From Candidatus Ruthia endofausta (GTDB taxonomy: Bacteria > Pseudomonadota > Gammaproteobacteria > PS1 > Pseudothioglobaceae), in contig NZ_CP054490.1 of the NCBI RefSeq assembly GCF_013342985.1, positions 1 to 64,000 of the forward strand: DNA of 64,000 nucleotides, written 5' to 3'. Shown here piece after piece: positions 27,173 through 37,075 of the stretch. The notes below the pieces were generated by a model. That model ran no database searches and had not been told where the DNA came from. It worked only from the letters and a program-made list of their open reading frames with translations. Every line of letters begins with the position of its first letter. Positions within the stretch are counted from its first letter, which is position 1. The translations under genes were made by a program, and so were the position numbers.

Positions 27173-29020
27173 TTAAGGCGAAGTATTGTTTAGTTGCTTG
27201 TCAAAATATACATCAAGCACTTGACGTGCAATTGGTGCTGCTTTTGAGCTGCCATTGCCTGTATTTTCAACAATAATAGCGATGGCTATCTCTGGATTTT
27301 CAATAGGGGCAAAGCCAGTAAACAAAGCATGATCTCGTAATTTTTCATCAAGTTTTTCTGCAATATATTGCTCTTCAGCGTCAAGGCCGAACACTTGTGC
27401 AGTTCCAGTTTTTCCAGCTAAGGTATAAGTTAAACCCTTATTGAGTCTTCTAGCGGTGCCTTTAGGGCCGTAAATGGTTTGTTTCATTCCGTCAATCACA
27501 TTTTCCCAATTTTGAATATTTTTAATTGGAATTTGTATATGGCGACCTTTTTTAGATTCAATGATTATATTGCCAGGTACTTGCGTATTTTTAAGTAAGG
27601 TTGGCCGAAATAAAGACCCCTTGTTGGCAATCGCTGCTGTGGCAACTGCAAGCTGCAAAGGAGTAACAGCTATAAATCCTTGACCAATGCCTGTAATTAA
27701 GGTCTCTCCGCGATACCAAGGCTCATTTTTATTTTTATTTTTCCAAGTTTTAGAGGGTAGAATACCAGCGCTTTCTCCGGGAATATCAATGCCTGTTTTT
27801 CGGCCAAAATTAAATAAGTCTAAATTATCGTGTAATTTGTCAATACCCAATTTATCTGCCAAATCATAGAAAAACACATCACACGATTGTGCGATTGAGT
27901 CTTTGACATTTACGTATCCATGTCCTGTTTTTTTCCAGTCGTTAAATTTGCGTTTAACGTTGGGTAATTTGTAATAACCTGAGCAGAAGGTGCTACTTTT
28001 ATTACTAATAATATTTTCTTCCAAACCTGCTAGAGCCACCATGGGTTTAATTGTAGACCCTGGTGGGTATAGCCCTTGAACGGCGCGGTTAAGCTGAGGG
28101 ATATTTGTTGAAGTTTGCAACTGGTTATAGTTAGCATGTGATATGCCATTAACAAACCAGTTTGGATTATAGATGGGCGTACTAACTAGCGTTAATATTT
28201 CCCCATTCCTGACATCTATAACTACAATTGAACCACGTTTGCCTTGAAGTAATGTTTCTGCTTTTTTTTGCATATCTAAGTCAATGCTTAAATATAAATT
28301 CTCACCTGCAATAGCAGGTTTAATAACTTGGGTGTCAATAACTCTGCCACTTACATTTCGCTCAATTTGTTGCAAGCCATTAGTGCCATGCAATCGTGTT
28401 TCGTATTGTTTTTCAATGCCAGTTTTACCTACAAACAAGGCTCCTAAATAGTTTTTCTTATCGTAAAAAAGCTTCTCTTTCTTAGTTATTCTAGAAACAT
28501 AACCAACGACATGAACGCTAGAACCTTGATTGGGATAAATCCGATGAAAATAAGGCTCTATATCTACACCAATAAAAGCATTACTAATTAAGAATTTTGC
28601 AACCTGAGTTTCATTAAGATTATATTTGATTGGGATGCTATGAAATTTTTGATAACGCCTTGCATTTTTATTAAAGCTTTTGATGTTATTATCGTTGATA
28701 AAGCCAGATTGTTTGAGTTGTTGTAGTGTTTTAGCAATATTTTTAGTTTTTTCTTGTGTTAAGGTCAATCGAAATGCCAACTTGTTAGTAGCTAAAACAT
28801 TATCATAGCGATCAAATATTTTTCCTCTACTAGGTGTTATGGGTAGAGTACGCATTTGGTTACCCAAAGCTTCTTCTAAGTAATATTCATGGTTTACTAT
28901 TTGTAAATTGTAGATTCTAATCACTAATAAAGTGGTTAGTAAAAATATAAAAATAAGTGCTAACCTCAACCTAGAGAAGAGTATTTTGTTTTCAAGTTGA
29001 GCATTATTTATACTTTGCAT
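27173..29020 (-). CDS. mrdA: Penicillin-binding protein 2
   Basis: PBP2 is the transpeptidase that cross-links peptidoglycan during rod elongation with RodA and MreBCD. The 615-residue product has one N-terminal membrane segment (about residues 18-36) and a dimerisation domain with TPSRGKIFDRYD. Active-site motifs are STIK (serine near 322), SCD and KTGTAQ near 540. The frame can begin at TTG 29050, but ATG 29020 gives the normal family N terminus and a smaller overlap with mreD. It is the last gene of mreB-mreC-mreD-mrdA; rodA is not adjacent. Confidence 0.95.
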   Translation of the reverse strand: MQSINNAQLENKILFSRLRLALIFIFLLTTLLVIRIYNLQIVNHEYYLEEALGNQMRTLPITPSRGKIFDRYDNVLATNKLAFRLTLTQEKTKNIAKTLQQLKQSGFINDNNIKSFNKNARRYQKFHSIPIKYNLNETQVAKFLISNAFIGVDIEPYFHRIYPNQGSSVHVVGYVSRITKKEKLFYDKKNYLGALFVGKTGIEKQYETRLHGTNGLQQIERNVSGRVIDTQVIKPAIAGENLYLSIDLDMQKKAETLLQGKRGSIVVIDVRNGEILTLVSTPIYNPNWFVNGISHANYNQLQTSTNIPQLNRAVQGLYPPGSTIKPMVALAGLEENIISNKSSTFCSGYYKLPNVKRKFNDWKKTGHGYVNVKDSIAQSCDVFFYDLADKLGIDKLHDNLDLFNFGRKTGIDIPGESAGILPSKTWKNKNKNEPWYRGETLITGIGQGFIAVTPLQLAVATAAIANKGSLFRPTLLKNTQVPGNIIIESKKGRHIQIPIKNIQNWENVIDGMKQTIYGPKGTARRLNKGLTYTLAGKTGTAQVFGLDAEEQYIAEKLDEKLRDHALFTGFAPIENPEIAIAIIVENTGNGSSKAAPIARQVLDVYFDKQLNNTSP

Positions 29021-29475
29021 TTTGATAATAAAAACCGAACGATTGGCCAAATCAATGCGCCAGTAAACGGCGCTAAAAATAAGTAATAGTTGATAACAAA
29101 ACCTTGTGTTAATACAAAAGTTAGTAAGAAAAATACCAGATAAATACTACTAGATATAAACACATAGATTTGTTGAGTGCTTAGGTTGGATACAAAAAAT
29201 GATTGTTTGACATTATTAATAAATAGGCTGCTCAATATGAGTGCTAAGGCATTTTGTCCCAAAATATCACCATGTAGAACGTCAACAAGTAAGCCAAGAA
29301 TGAGTGCAATAAAAAATTTGGCTTTGGTTGGAAAATATACCAACCAATAGGTATAAAAAAGTAACAACCAAAATGCAGATGCATCTAATAACACATCATT
29401 TAGAGGTATTACACTTAAAATTAATGCAAAAAAAGTAATCTTAGTTAGAAATATGTAAGGGCGCTGTGCGTTCAT
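29008..29475 (-). CDS. mreD: Rod shape-determining protein MreD
   Basis: MreD is a small inner-membrane protein of the elongation complex. The 155-residue product is almost entirely hydrophobic, with five or so membrane segments. It has the typical GLLVDVLHGDILGQNAL motif near the middle. Two bases separate it from mreC and its end overlaps the mrdA start. Membership in the mre cluster confirms the assignment, since sequence conservation in this family is weak. Confidence 0.92.
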   Translation of the reverse strand: MNAQRPYIFLTKITFFALILSVIPLNDVLLDASAFWLLLFYTYWLVYFPTKAKFFIALILGLLVDVLHGDILGQNALALILSSLFINNVKQSFFVSNLSTQQIYVFISSSIYLVFFLLTFVLTQGFVINYYLFLAPFTGALIWPIVRFLLSKCKV

Positions 29476-29477
29476 GA

Positions 29478-30272
29478 TTAATCGGTCGTAATAATGACAA
29501 ATTCTAGTTGCTCTAGTGTTTGAGTAGGTTCTAATTGGATATGCAAAAAGGGCTCGTTTTGGTGTTCTTCTACACGAATTACTCTTCCTAATGGATATCC
29601 ATTAGGAAATTTTGAACCGATGGCGCTACTTAGAAATACATCACCCACTTTAACGTCCAAATTAGGCTCGATAAATTCAACATCTAATAGATGATTATTC
29701 TCAGCAACGCCTCTGCTAATACCACGAATACCACTACGTTCATTTTTAACAGGCACGTGTTGCGTAGGGTCACTGGCCATTAATATGGTTGAATATAGTG
29801 GCGTTGTTCGCGATACTTGTCCAATAATGCCTTTAGCGCTTAAGGCAACCTGTCCAACCTTGATACCGCTACTACTACCTTTGTTAATAATAATTTGTTT
29901 TTTCAGTCTAGATTGGCTGAGTGCACTTATTCTTGCCAAGGTAAAGTTTTGTTGCTTGATGGCATAACTTGAACCTAAAAGCGCTTGGAGCTTTTTATTC
30001 TCAAGCGTTAAAGCGTTGTAGGTTTGTAATTTAGCTTTGAGTTTTAATAGTTCACGATGTAAATTATTATTATTTCTGATTAATTGACTTTTGCTGGTAC
30101 CTTGCTCATCAATCCAAATATAAATCTGTGAAGGCAGATTTACCATCATATAGATGGGTGATATTAAGGTTGCAATTGGTTGTCTTAGATGATTAAGATA
30201 TGAGAACTTATAATCAGAGAGTATAAGTAGTATAGCGATAATGACAGGGATAAAAAGTTTAAGAAACTTCAT
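29478..30272 (-). CDS. mreC: Rod shape-determining protein MreC
   Basis: MreC is a bitopic periplasmic scaffold that links cytoplasmic MreB to PBP2. The 264-residue protein has a single N-terminal membrane segment (residues 5-24). A coiled-coil stretch rich in leucine, lysine and asparagine follows at about 60-95. The conserved beta domain contains INKGSSSGIKVGQVAL, GIIGQVS and DPTQHVPV. Length is a little below the E. coli 367 but common in this group. It is followed by mreD with two bases between. Confidence 0.94.
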   Translation of the reverse strand: MKFLKLFIPVIIAILLILSDYKFSYLNHLRQPIATLISPIYMMVNLPSQIYIWIDEQGTSKSQLIRNNNNLHRELLKLKAKLQTYNALTLENKKLQALLGSSYAIKQQNFTLARISALSQSRLKKQIIINKGSSSGIKVGQVALSAKGIIGQVSRTTPLYSTILMASDPTQHVPVKNERSGIRGISRGVAENNHLLDVEFIEPNLDVKVGDVFLSSAIGSKFPNGYPLGRVIRVEEHQNEPFLHIQLEPTQTLEQLEFVIITTD

Positions 30273-30308
30273 GTTGGTAACCCTTATAAATCGTTAATCA
30301 ATATTTAA

Positions 30309-31340
30309 CTACTCAGCAGCTAAAAACCCCACATTATGTTCAGATATCATACTAAGTGCAACACCACCACCACGAGCAACACAAGTGAGTGGATCGTCAG
30401 CAATGCGTATTGGTAGACTGGTTTCTTGACCAATAAGCTTATCAAGACCGTCCAAAAGTGCACCGCCACCTGTGAGAACTAAGCCATTTTCAGCAATGTC
30501 AGAGCTTAACTCTGGTGGTGTTTTCTCTAGCGCAGTTCTAATAGCACCAAGAATCATTTTAAGTGGTTCTTGTAAGGCTTGTCGAATTTCAGTATTAGTT
30601 ATATTAAAACTCACTGGAATGCCTTTGGCAACATCACGACCTCTAAATTGCATTTCTTTAATTGCATTTGATTTAAAAGCAGAACCGACCTCTTCTTTGA
30701 TTTGTTCAGCAGTAGAGTAACCAATAATAATACTGTGTTCACGGCGCACGAATTTAACAATCGTGTCATCAAACACATCACCACCTACGCGCAGTGAGTC
30801 AGAATATACAATGCCATTTAGTGACATGATTGCAATTTCAGTTGTGCCACCACCAACATCAATAACCATAGCACCTGAAGCTTCTTCAATAGCCATACCT
30901 GCACCCAGTGCAGCCGCCATTGGTTCCTCAATTAAATAAACATCACGTGCACCTGCACCAACAGCACTTTCTTTAATAGCGCGACGCTCAACTTGAGTTG
31001 CACCGCAAGGCACGCAAATAAGCACTTTAGGACTGGGTGAAAAAAAGCCAGAACGCAAAACCTTACGAATAAAGTGCTGTAGCATTTTCTCAGTGATTTT
31101 AAAATCAGCAATCACACCATCTTTCATCGGTCTGATGGCTTCAATGGAGCCAGGTGTTCTACCCAACATATTTTTAGCATCTTGACCCACAGCAATGACG
31201 GTTGATTCTAACGACCTTTTGTCATTATGAATAGCAACCACTGATGGCTCATTAAGTACTACAGCACCATCCATATAAATCAGTGTATTAGCCGTACCTA
31301 AGTCAATAGAAAGACTTTGGCCTTTTAAAAAATCAAACAT
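30309..31340 (-). CDS. mreB: Rod shape-determining protein MreB
   Basis: MreB is the bacterial actin homologue that forms membrane filaments and guides elongation. The 343-residue length is standard. ATP-binding motifs of the actin/Hsp70 fold are visible: [13 protein letters not shown] near the start, [13 protein letters not shown] in the middle and [16 protein letters not shown] near the end. GGGAA precedes the ATG. It heads the mreBCD-mrdA unit and is divergent from the fumarase gene across 90 bases, which must hold both promoters. Confidence 0.97.
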   Translation of the reverse strand: MFDFLKGQSLSIDLGTANTLIYMDGAVVLNEPSVVAIHNDKRSLESTVIAVGQDAKNMLGRTPGSIEAIRPMKDGVIADFKITEKMLQHFIRKVLRSGFFSPSPKVLICVPCGATQVERRAIKESAVGAGARDVYLIEEPMAAALGAGMAIEEASGAMVIDVGGGTTEIAIMSLNGIVYSDSLRVGGDVFDDTIVKFVRREHSIIIGYSTAEQIKEEVGSAFKSNAIKEMQFRGRDVAKGIPVSFNITNTEIRQALQEPLKMILGAIRTALEKTPPELSSDIAENGLVLTGGGALLDGLDKLIGQETSLPIRIADDPLTCVARGGGVALSMISEHNVGFLAAE

Positions 31341-31430
31341 AAAAATTCCCAGTTAAGTATTCGTAAAATAAAGAGATATAATACTATAAATAATCAGTAA
31401 AAATTAAGCAATAATCAACACCTTGTAAAT

Positions 31431-32921
31431 ATGAAAATTCAACAAAAACATGTCATAGAAAGCATTTTTAATGCTTTACAATATATCTCTTATTATCACA
31501 GCCCTGATTTTATTCAAGCAATGACCAATGCTTATGAAAAAGAAACCCACAAGGCTGCAAAAAATGCCATTACACAAATTCTTATTAACTCAAAAATGGC
31601 AGCCTTAGGTAAGCGCCCAATGTGTCAAGACACTGGTATTGTTAATGTATTTGTTGAAGTGGGTATGGCGGTTACTTGGGTAGCTGATTTATCATTAGAA
31701 GATATGATTAATGAAGGTGTTCGTCAGGCATTTACCTATGCAGATAATCCTCTTAGAGCTTCAATTGTAAAAGACCCATTATTTACTAGAGTTAACACTA
31801 AAGATAATACACCAGCAGTTATTCACATGAAAGTTGTTAAAGGTAGTCAGCTTAATTTTATTGTAGCAGCTAAAGGCTGCGGTTCTGAAAATAAGGCAAA
31901 ATTTAGCGTACTTGCGCCAGATGATAATATTGTTGATTGGGTGTTAGAAACCATACCAACCATGGGTGCTGGCTGGTGTCCGCCAGGTATGATTGGCATT
32001 GGTGTTGGTGGTACGGCTGAAAAGGCTATGTTAATGGCAAAAGAAAGTTTGATGGAGCCTATCGATATTCAAGATATTGCACAAAAATCGAACCCCAGCA
32101 ACCTTGAAAAACTACGTCTGGAGTTATTTGATAAAATTAATCATTTAGGTGTTGGTGCACAAGGCTTGGGTGGTTTGACAACGGTGTTAGATGTTAAAAT
32201 TAAAGATTATCCAACTCATGCCGCCTCTCAAGCAGTGGCGATGATTCCTAATTGTGCAGCAACGCGCCATTTACACTTCTCACTTGATGGTTCAGGTGTG
32301 ACTCAATTGCCAGAAGTGGATATGGATAGCCACCCTCAATTAGAAATGGATTATTCTCAATATAAAAAAGTTGATTTAAACAGTTTAACCCGCAAGCAAA
32401 TGGCTCAGTGGAATATTGGCGATACCTTGTTGCTAACAGGTATAATTATTACCGGACGAGATGCGGCACATAAACGCCTTAAGCAAATGCTTGATAATGA
32501 CGAAGGCTTGCCAGATGGTGTAGATTTTGACAATAAATTTATTTATTATGTTGGTCCAGTGGACGCCGTTGGTGATGAAGTCATTGGTCCAGCAGGTCCT
32601 ACTACTGCTACGCGTATGGATAAATTTACTGATATGCTGTTGGATAATACCAATATTTTAGGTATGATTGGTAAGGCAGAACGTGGCGAAGCTAGTATGC
32701 AAGCCATTAAAAAACACAAGGTTACATATCTTATTGCAGTAGGTGGTGCGGCTTATTTGATTTCTAAGTCTATTAAAAAGGCTAAAAAAATTGCATTTAA
32801 GGAGATGGGCATGGAGGCAATTTACGAATTTGAAGTTAAAGACATGCCAGTTACAGTCGCAATTGATACTCAAGGTAATAATATTCACAGCATTTTTCAA
32901 GATATTCAAATAACCTACTAA
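31431..32921 (+). CDS. fumA: Class I fumarate hydratase (4Fe-4S)
   Basis: This enzyme interconverts fumarate and malate in the citric-acid cycle. It belongs to the oxygen-sensitive iron-sulfur class, not the FumC class. The 496-residue protein contains PMCQDTGIV (C65), AAKGCGSENKAKF and IPNCAATRHLHFS, whose cysteines probably hold the cluster. The C-terminal beta domain has GPTTATRMDKFTDM and AVGGAAYLISKSI. No ribosome site is evident before ATG. Whether it is best named fumA or fumB cannot be decided from the sequence. Confidence 0.92.
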   Translation: MKIQQKHVIESIFNALQYISYYHSPDFIQAMTNAYEKETHKAAKNAITQILINSKMAALGKRPMCQDTGIVNVFVEVGMAVTWVADLSLEDMINEGVRQAFTYADNPLRASIVKDPLFTRVNTKDNTPAVIHMKVVKGSQLNFIVAAKGCGSENKAKFSVLAPDDNIVDWVLETIPTMGAGWCPPGMIGIGVGGTAEKAMLMAKESLMEPIDIQDIAQKSNPSNLEKLRLELFDKINHLGVGAQGLGGLTTVLDVKIKDYPTHAASQAVAMIPNCAATRHLHFSLDGSGVTQLPEVDMDSHPQLEMDYSQYKKVDLNSLTRKQMAQWNIGDTLLLTGIIITGRDAAHKRLKQMLDNDEGLPDGVDFDNKFIYYVGPVDAVGDEVIGPAGPTTATRMDKFTDMLLDNTNILGMIGKAERGEASMQAIKKHKVTYLIAVGGAAYLISKSIKKAKKIAFKEMGMEAIYEFEVKDMPVTVAIDTQGNNIHSIFQDIQITY

Positions 32922-32994
32922 GTGTGTCGCTAGAGTTTTAGTGGAACTATCTTTTTCGAACCAACTTAAGCATTTTAGAAATGTAGTCTTGGCG

Positions 32995-33000
32995 TATAAT
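32995..33000 (+). promoter_or_regulatory. -10 box of rnpB
   Basis: An exact TATAAT lies seven bases before the expected 5' end of the RNase P RNA, the right distance for a transcription start. The -35 region (around 32971-32978) is not a good match. Confidence 0.55.
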
Positions 33001-33006
33001 AGCGCC

Positions 33007-33346
33007 GAAGTTGGTCGGATGGTCGCTGGAGATTAATTTTTCAGAGGAAAGTCCGGGCTCCATAGAACAAAGTGCTAGCTAACAGCTAGGTATGGTGACA
33101 TAACGGAAAGTGCTGCAGAGATTTAGACCGCTTATTTTTAATAGGTAAGGGTGAGAAGGTGCGGTAAGAGCGCACCGCGCATTTGGCGACAAATGTGGCA
33201 AGGTAAACCCCACTTGGAGCAAGCTCAAATAAGCCAATGATGATGTTGCTCGCGGAGTTGGCGGGTAGAGTGCTAAAGCGTTTTGGTAACAAAATACGTA
33301 GATGAATGACCATCTATTACAGAACCCGGCTTATAGACCAACTTTT
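33007..33346 (+). ncRNA. rnpB: RNase P RNA, bacterial class A
   Basis: This is the catalytic RNA that trims the 5' leader from tRNA precursors. The two ends pair to form helix P1: AAGTTGGTC (33008-33016) with GACCAACTT (33336-33344). Conserved regions appear in order: GAGGAAAGTCCGGGCTCC near the 5' side, GGTAAACCCC in the middle and AGAACCCGGCTTAT near the 3' end. Total length is about 340 bases, as expected. A run of eight T follows immediately and would serve as terminator together with P1. Confidence 0.95.
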
Positions 33347-33396
33347 TTTTACTTTCTACTACATTGAATAAACAACAAAGTGAAAATTAATAGGCC

Positions 33397-34692
33397 TTAA
33401 AAGTCAGAAAAACCATACCAAGTTGGAAATAAAATAAGACTCATTAAAACCATGATTTGGATAGCAATAAAGGGCATAACACCTTTATAGATATCCATTG
33501 TTTGAATTGATTTAGGAGCAACCCCTTTGAGATAAAACAAACTAAAACCAAAAGGTGGCGTGAGAAAGGAAGTTTGCAAATTCATAGCAATTAAGATGGC
33601 AAACCAAGCCATGTCAATGCCGAGTGATTGGGCGATTGGGTAGAAGATGGGGACGATAATCAGTGAGATTTCTACAAAATCGATAAAAAATCCAAGAATG
33701 AGAATAATAAGCATGGACAGTAAAATAAAACTCATTTCTTTAGCAGGGAGTTGCATAATAAAGGTTTCTACTAGGGTGTCACCACCGTTGTAAGTAAACA
33801 CCATGGAAAAGGCAGTTGCGCCGATTAGAATGGCAAAGACCATTGAGGTGATTTTGATGGTTTCAATGCTGCTTTCACGCAACATTGCCCAGTTTAGTCT
33901 TTTATAGAGAGTGGCTAATACCAAAGAGCCTACTGCACCAATTGAGGCAGATTCAGTGGGTGTAGCAATACCAGAAAAAATAGAACCAAGTACGGCAATA
34001 ATCAGGGACAAGGGTGGGAGAATGGCTTTGGCGACAAGTAAGTATTGTGTGTGGGTTTTTAAATCATGATTTTTGCCTTTAAAGGCAGGAGTGGCTTGTT
34101 TGTCAAATTGGGCGATTATCAGCACATATAAGATATAACTACCTACCAGTATTAAGGATGGCATCACTGCACCTTTGAATAAATCTCCCACAGGTACGCC
34201 AAGGACATCTGCTAGGATGATTAGAACAATTGAAGGAGGAATGATTTGTCCTAGCGTGCCTGTGGCACAAATGACGCCACTGGCGAGATTTTTTTTGTAA
34301 TGGTGCTTGAGCATTACGGGTAGTGAAATAACCCCCATTGCTACTACACTTGCACCAACAACACCTGTAGAGGCGGCAAGTAATGAGCCAACTAAAATAG
34401 TAGAAACAGCAAGACCGCCTCGCACATTGCCAAATAACCCGCCCATGGCTTCTAAAAGCTGCTCGGCAAGTTTGGTTTTTTGCAAGACAATGCCCATGAA
34501 AATAAACAAAGGCACTGCCATTAAAATTGTATTTTGCATCACGTTCATGATGCGATAAGGCATAAAGGCAAATAAATCCACGCCTTGGCTTAACACGCCA
34601 AAAATAACCGCCACACCTGCAAAAGTAAATGCCACAGGAAAGCCGATCATTAGTAGCATTAGGGTGATTAAAAACATAATAAGCCCTATCAT
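33397..34692 (-). CDS. dctM: TRAP transporter large permease DctM
   Basis: DctM is the large membrane subunit of a TRAP transporter, which uses an ion gradient and a periplasmic binding protein to import organic acids. The 431-residue product has about twelve hydrophobic segments. It shows the family patterns MAVPLFIFMGIVLQKT, STGVVGASVVAMG, ATGTLGQIIPPSI and LNLQTSFLTPPFG-like residues. It overlaps dctQ by four bases and lies in one unit dctP-dctQ-dctM. The substrate is not determined by this subunit. Confidence 0.95.
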   Translation of the reverse strand: MIGLIMFLITLMLLMIGFPVAFTFAGVAVIFGVLSQGVDLFAFMPYRIMNVMQNTILMAVPLFIFMGIVLQKTKLAEQLLEAMGGLFGNVRGGLAVSTILVGSLLAASTGVVGASVVAMGVISLPVMLKHHYKKNLASGVICATGTLGQIIPPSIVLIILADVLGVPVGDLFKGAVMPSLILVGSYILYVLIIAQFDKQATPAFKGKNHDLKTHTQYLLVAKAILPPLSLIIAVLGSIFSGIATPTESASIGAVGSLVLATLYKRLNWAMLRESSIETIKITSMVFAILIGATAFSMVFTYNGGDTLVETFIMQLPAKEMSFILLSMLIILILGFFIDFVEISLIIVPIFYPIAQSLGIDMAWFAILIAMNLQTSFLTPPFGFSLFYLKGVAPKSIQTMDIYKGVMPFIAIQIMVLMSLILFPTWYGFSDF

Positions 34693-35165
34693 AGCTTAAG
34701 TTTTTTGAGGTTGTTACGTACAAAGATAAGCCCAGACATAATTAGCAAAATGAAACTAAGTGGGATGACACCTTTAATGATAAAGCGATAGGGTAGACCA
34801 CCGGGATCGCCACTTTGTTCGTTTAACAAAAAAGCTTGATAAGAAAAATCCACGCCGTTGTAAATAATTAAGACACTAATGGGTAGGACGAAGATAACAA
34901 AGCCAATAAGGTTAATCCATGCCTGTCTTTTAACACTAAGATTGGCATAAAAAATATCAACCCTAACATGAGCATCGTTTTGTAATGTGTAAGAAATGCC
35001 GAGTAAAAACATGGCTGAGAACAAATGCCAACCCATTTCTTGAATGGTGATTGATGAATTGTTAAAGGCGTATCTTAGAACAACATCTATAAAAATGGTA
35101 AAAATGGTTAATAAAAGCAATCCAATGGTTAGATTTTCTAACCATTTTGTGTATTTATCCACCAC
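34689..35165 (-). CDS. dctQ: TRAP transporter small permease DctQ
   Basis: DctQ is the small four-helix membrane subunit of the TRAP complex. The 158-residue protein has four hydrophobic segments and the typical EMGWHLFSAMFLLGISYTL and NDAHVRVD residues, which mark the family. The start is GTG at 35165, six bases after the dctP stop. It overlaps dctM as ATGA, so the two are probably translationally coupled. Confidence 0.93.
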   Translation of the reverse strand: MVDKYTKWLENLTIGLLLLTIFTIFIDVVLRYAFNNSSITIQEMGWHLFSAMFLLGISYTLQNDAHVRVDIFYANLSVKRQAWINLIGFVIFVLPISVLIIYNGVDFSYQAFLLNEQSGDPGGLPYRFIIKGVIPLSFILLIMSGLIFVRNNLKKLKL

Positions 35166-35171
35166 GATTAA

Positions 35172-36278
35172 TTATTGCGTTTGAGAGTTCAAATAAGCCT
35201 GATCTGAGATTGCTGTCCAAGCACGCGCCTTTTTTAAGTAATTCTTTTGTGATTGAATGATTTCTTTGGACAGTGAATTATTAGCAGCTAACTTGGTAAG
35301 GAGTTTTTTATTAGCAGCTCTAAGCTTGTCAAATACTGACTTTGGAAAGGTTTTGATTTTGATATTAGGATAATCTTTTTTCATACTTGCCCAGTTTTTG
35401 GCGCTTTCATGATTAGAGCGTGCCAGCATATCATAAGCAGCTAATTTCATTGAGGTGATTAAGATGGCTTGTAAGTCTTTAGGCAATGCATTAAACTTTT
35501 TCAAGTTAATTAAAAACTGCATTTCAGAGCCAGGTTCATGCCAACCGGTGTAGTAATAAGGGGCAATTTTATGAAAACCCATTCTTAAATCCAACGAAGG
35601 ACCTACCCATTCTAAGGCATTAATTGTGCCACGATCTAGTGCAGTGTATAACTCACCTGCTGGAATATTGGTAGGTTTAGCGCCAACCTTTGCTATGATT
35701 TCACCTGCGAATCCAGGGATGCGCATTTTTAATCCCTGTAAGTCCTCAATTGAGTTAATTTCTTCTTGGAACCAACCACCCATTTGGTTGCCAGTGTTGC
35801 CACCGATAATAGACCTTAGTCCATGCTTAGCGTAGACTTTATCCATTAATTCTTGACCACCACCATATTCAAACCAGGCATGTTGCTCGTTTGCTGTCAT
35901 ACCAAAGGGCATGGAGGTGAAAAATAAAGTATTGATGTCTTTACCTTTCCAATAGTACGAGCTAGAATGGCCAAGGTCGTATTGACCAGACTTAACCATG
36001 TCAAAAATACCAAGTGGGGCTTTGTGTTTGTTTTTAGAGTCAATTTTAATAACCAGACGACCGTTTGACATGTCAAACGCTAGTTTAACGGCTTTTTTAA
36101 CCGCATCGCCAAAAATAGGAAAGTTGCTTGGCCAAGTTTCGGCCAACTTCAAGGTATAAACTTTAAAGTTTTGTTGCTTGATTTGCTTTTGATTGTTATC
36201 ATCACTAAACCAACCAGCAGTAGTGGTGACAAAAGCAGTTAGCATTAATATGACGAGTGTTTGTGTTATTTTTTTCAT
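35172..36278 (-). CDS. dctP: TRAP transporter substrate-binding protein
   Basis: This is the periplasmic solute receptor of the adjacent DctQM permease. The 368-residue precursor has a signal peptide (about residues 1-22). The mature protein shows the DctP fold with YTLKLAETWPSNFP, RLVIKIDSKNKH, the conserved arginine in LQGLKMRIPGFAGE, and NALEWVGPSLDLRMGF. The last pattern, with EWVGP, resembles receptors for 2-oxo acids such as TakP, so pyruvate-like or other monocarboxylates are plausible ligands. The assignment to ligand is inference. Confidence 0.92.
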   Translation of the reverse strand: MKKITQTLVILMLTAFVTTTAGWFSDDNNQKQIKQQNFKVYTLKLAETWPSNFPIFGDAVKKAVKLAFDMSNGRLVIKIDSKNKHKAPLGIFDMVKSGQYDLGHSSSYYWKGKDINTLFFTSMPFGMTANEQHAWFEYGGGQELMDKVYAKHGLRSIIGGNTGNQMGGWFQEEINSIEDLQGLKMRIPGFAGEIIAKVGAKPTNIPAGELYTALDRGTINALEWVGPSLDLRMGFHKIAPYYYTGWHEPGSEMQFLINLKKFNALPKDLQAILITSMKLAAYDMLARSNHESAKNWASMKKDYPNIKIKTFPKSVFDKLRAANKKLLTKLAANNSLSKEIIQSQKNYLKKARAWTAISDQAYLNSQTQ

Positions 36279-36286
36279 GATTACCT

Positions 36287-37072
36287 TTATTTAATTTGTG
36301 CCAAAACGGCGCGATTTTGTTGATTATAGTCTTTAAATTTTTGAATATTGAAAAAATCATGATTTAATAACTGTATGATTTCTTCTTGTTGGTCAAAGCC
36401 GTGTTCTAATAAAACATAGCCTTTTTTATTAAGATATTGTGGTGCGTTATCAATAATAGTGCGAACGTCATCCAAGCCATCTTTGCCAGACACAAGTGCA
36501 CTTTGTGGCTCAAAACTTAAATCATTAAGGTAGGGGTTGCCTTGTTTAATATAAGGCGGGTTGGAGATAATTAAATCAAATGTTTGGTTAGGCGTAGCTT
36601 CAAACCAACTGCCCAGTTGAAAGTTAATGTTTGTTTTTGCATTTTGCTGGGCAATGTTAAGTGCATCAATTGAAAAGTCAGTTGCAGTTAAGTGCCATTG
36701 CGGATTTTTATCGCCTAAAGTAACAGCAATAATTCCACTACCAGTGCCTAAATCAAGTACTTCACAGATTTTATTTTTATCAAACAAGCCCAAAGCAATG
36801 TCGATTAAAAGTTCAGTTTCGGGTCTGGGGATTAGCGTACTAGGGGTAACCTTAAAATCAAGATGATAAAACCCTTTTGTGCCATTTAAATAAGCAAAAG
36901 GCGTACCAGATTGTCTTTGTTTTATGAGTTGATTAAGTTGAGTTTTTTCCTCATTATTGGGCTGATAATCATAATGGGTAATAAGTTGAGTGTGGCTTTT
37001 ATTAAGGGCTAAAGATAATAGTGGCGCAATATCAATTATGTCACTGTTTAAATAATCCTGGATGGTAACCAA
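36287..37072 (-). CDS. prmC: Release factor glutamine methyltransferase PrmC
   Basis: PrmC methylates the GGQ glutamine of release factors RF1 and RF2, improving termination. The 261-residue protein has the SAM-binding motif DLGTGSGIIAVTLG and the catalytic NPPY (ISNPPYIKQ). An N-terminal helical domain ends in GTPFAYLNGTKGFY. The start is TTG at 37072, three bases after the rhodanese stop. No upstream prfA gene is adjacent. The length is slightly shorter than E. coli's 277. Confidence 0.95.
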   Translation of the reverse strand: MVTIQDYLNSDIIDIAPLLSLALNKSHTQLITHYDYQPNNEEKTQLNQLIKQRQSGTPFAYLNGTKGFYHLDFKVTPSTLIPRPETELLIDIALGLFDKNKICEVLDLGTGSGIIAVTLGDKNPQWHLTATDFSIDALNIAQQNAKTNINFQLGSWFEATPNQTFDLIISNPPYIKQGNPYLNDLSFEPQSALVSGKDGLDDVRTIIDNAPQYLNKKGYVLLEHGFDQQEEIIQLLNHDFFNIQKFKDYNQQNRAVLAQIK

Positions 37073-37075
37073 GAT

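Noticed and set aside
34139-34723. 194-residue minus-strand frame overlapping dctM
   Set aside because: Same strand but different frame from dctM; composition (many C, R, S) is typical of an out-of-frame reading.
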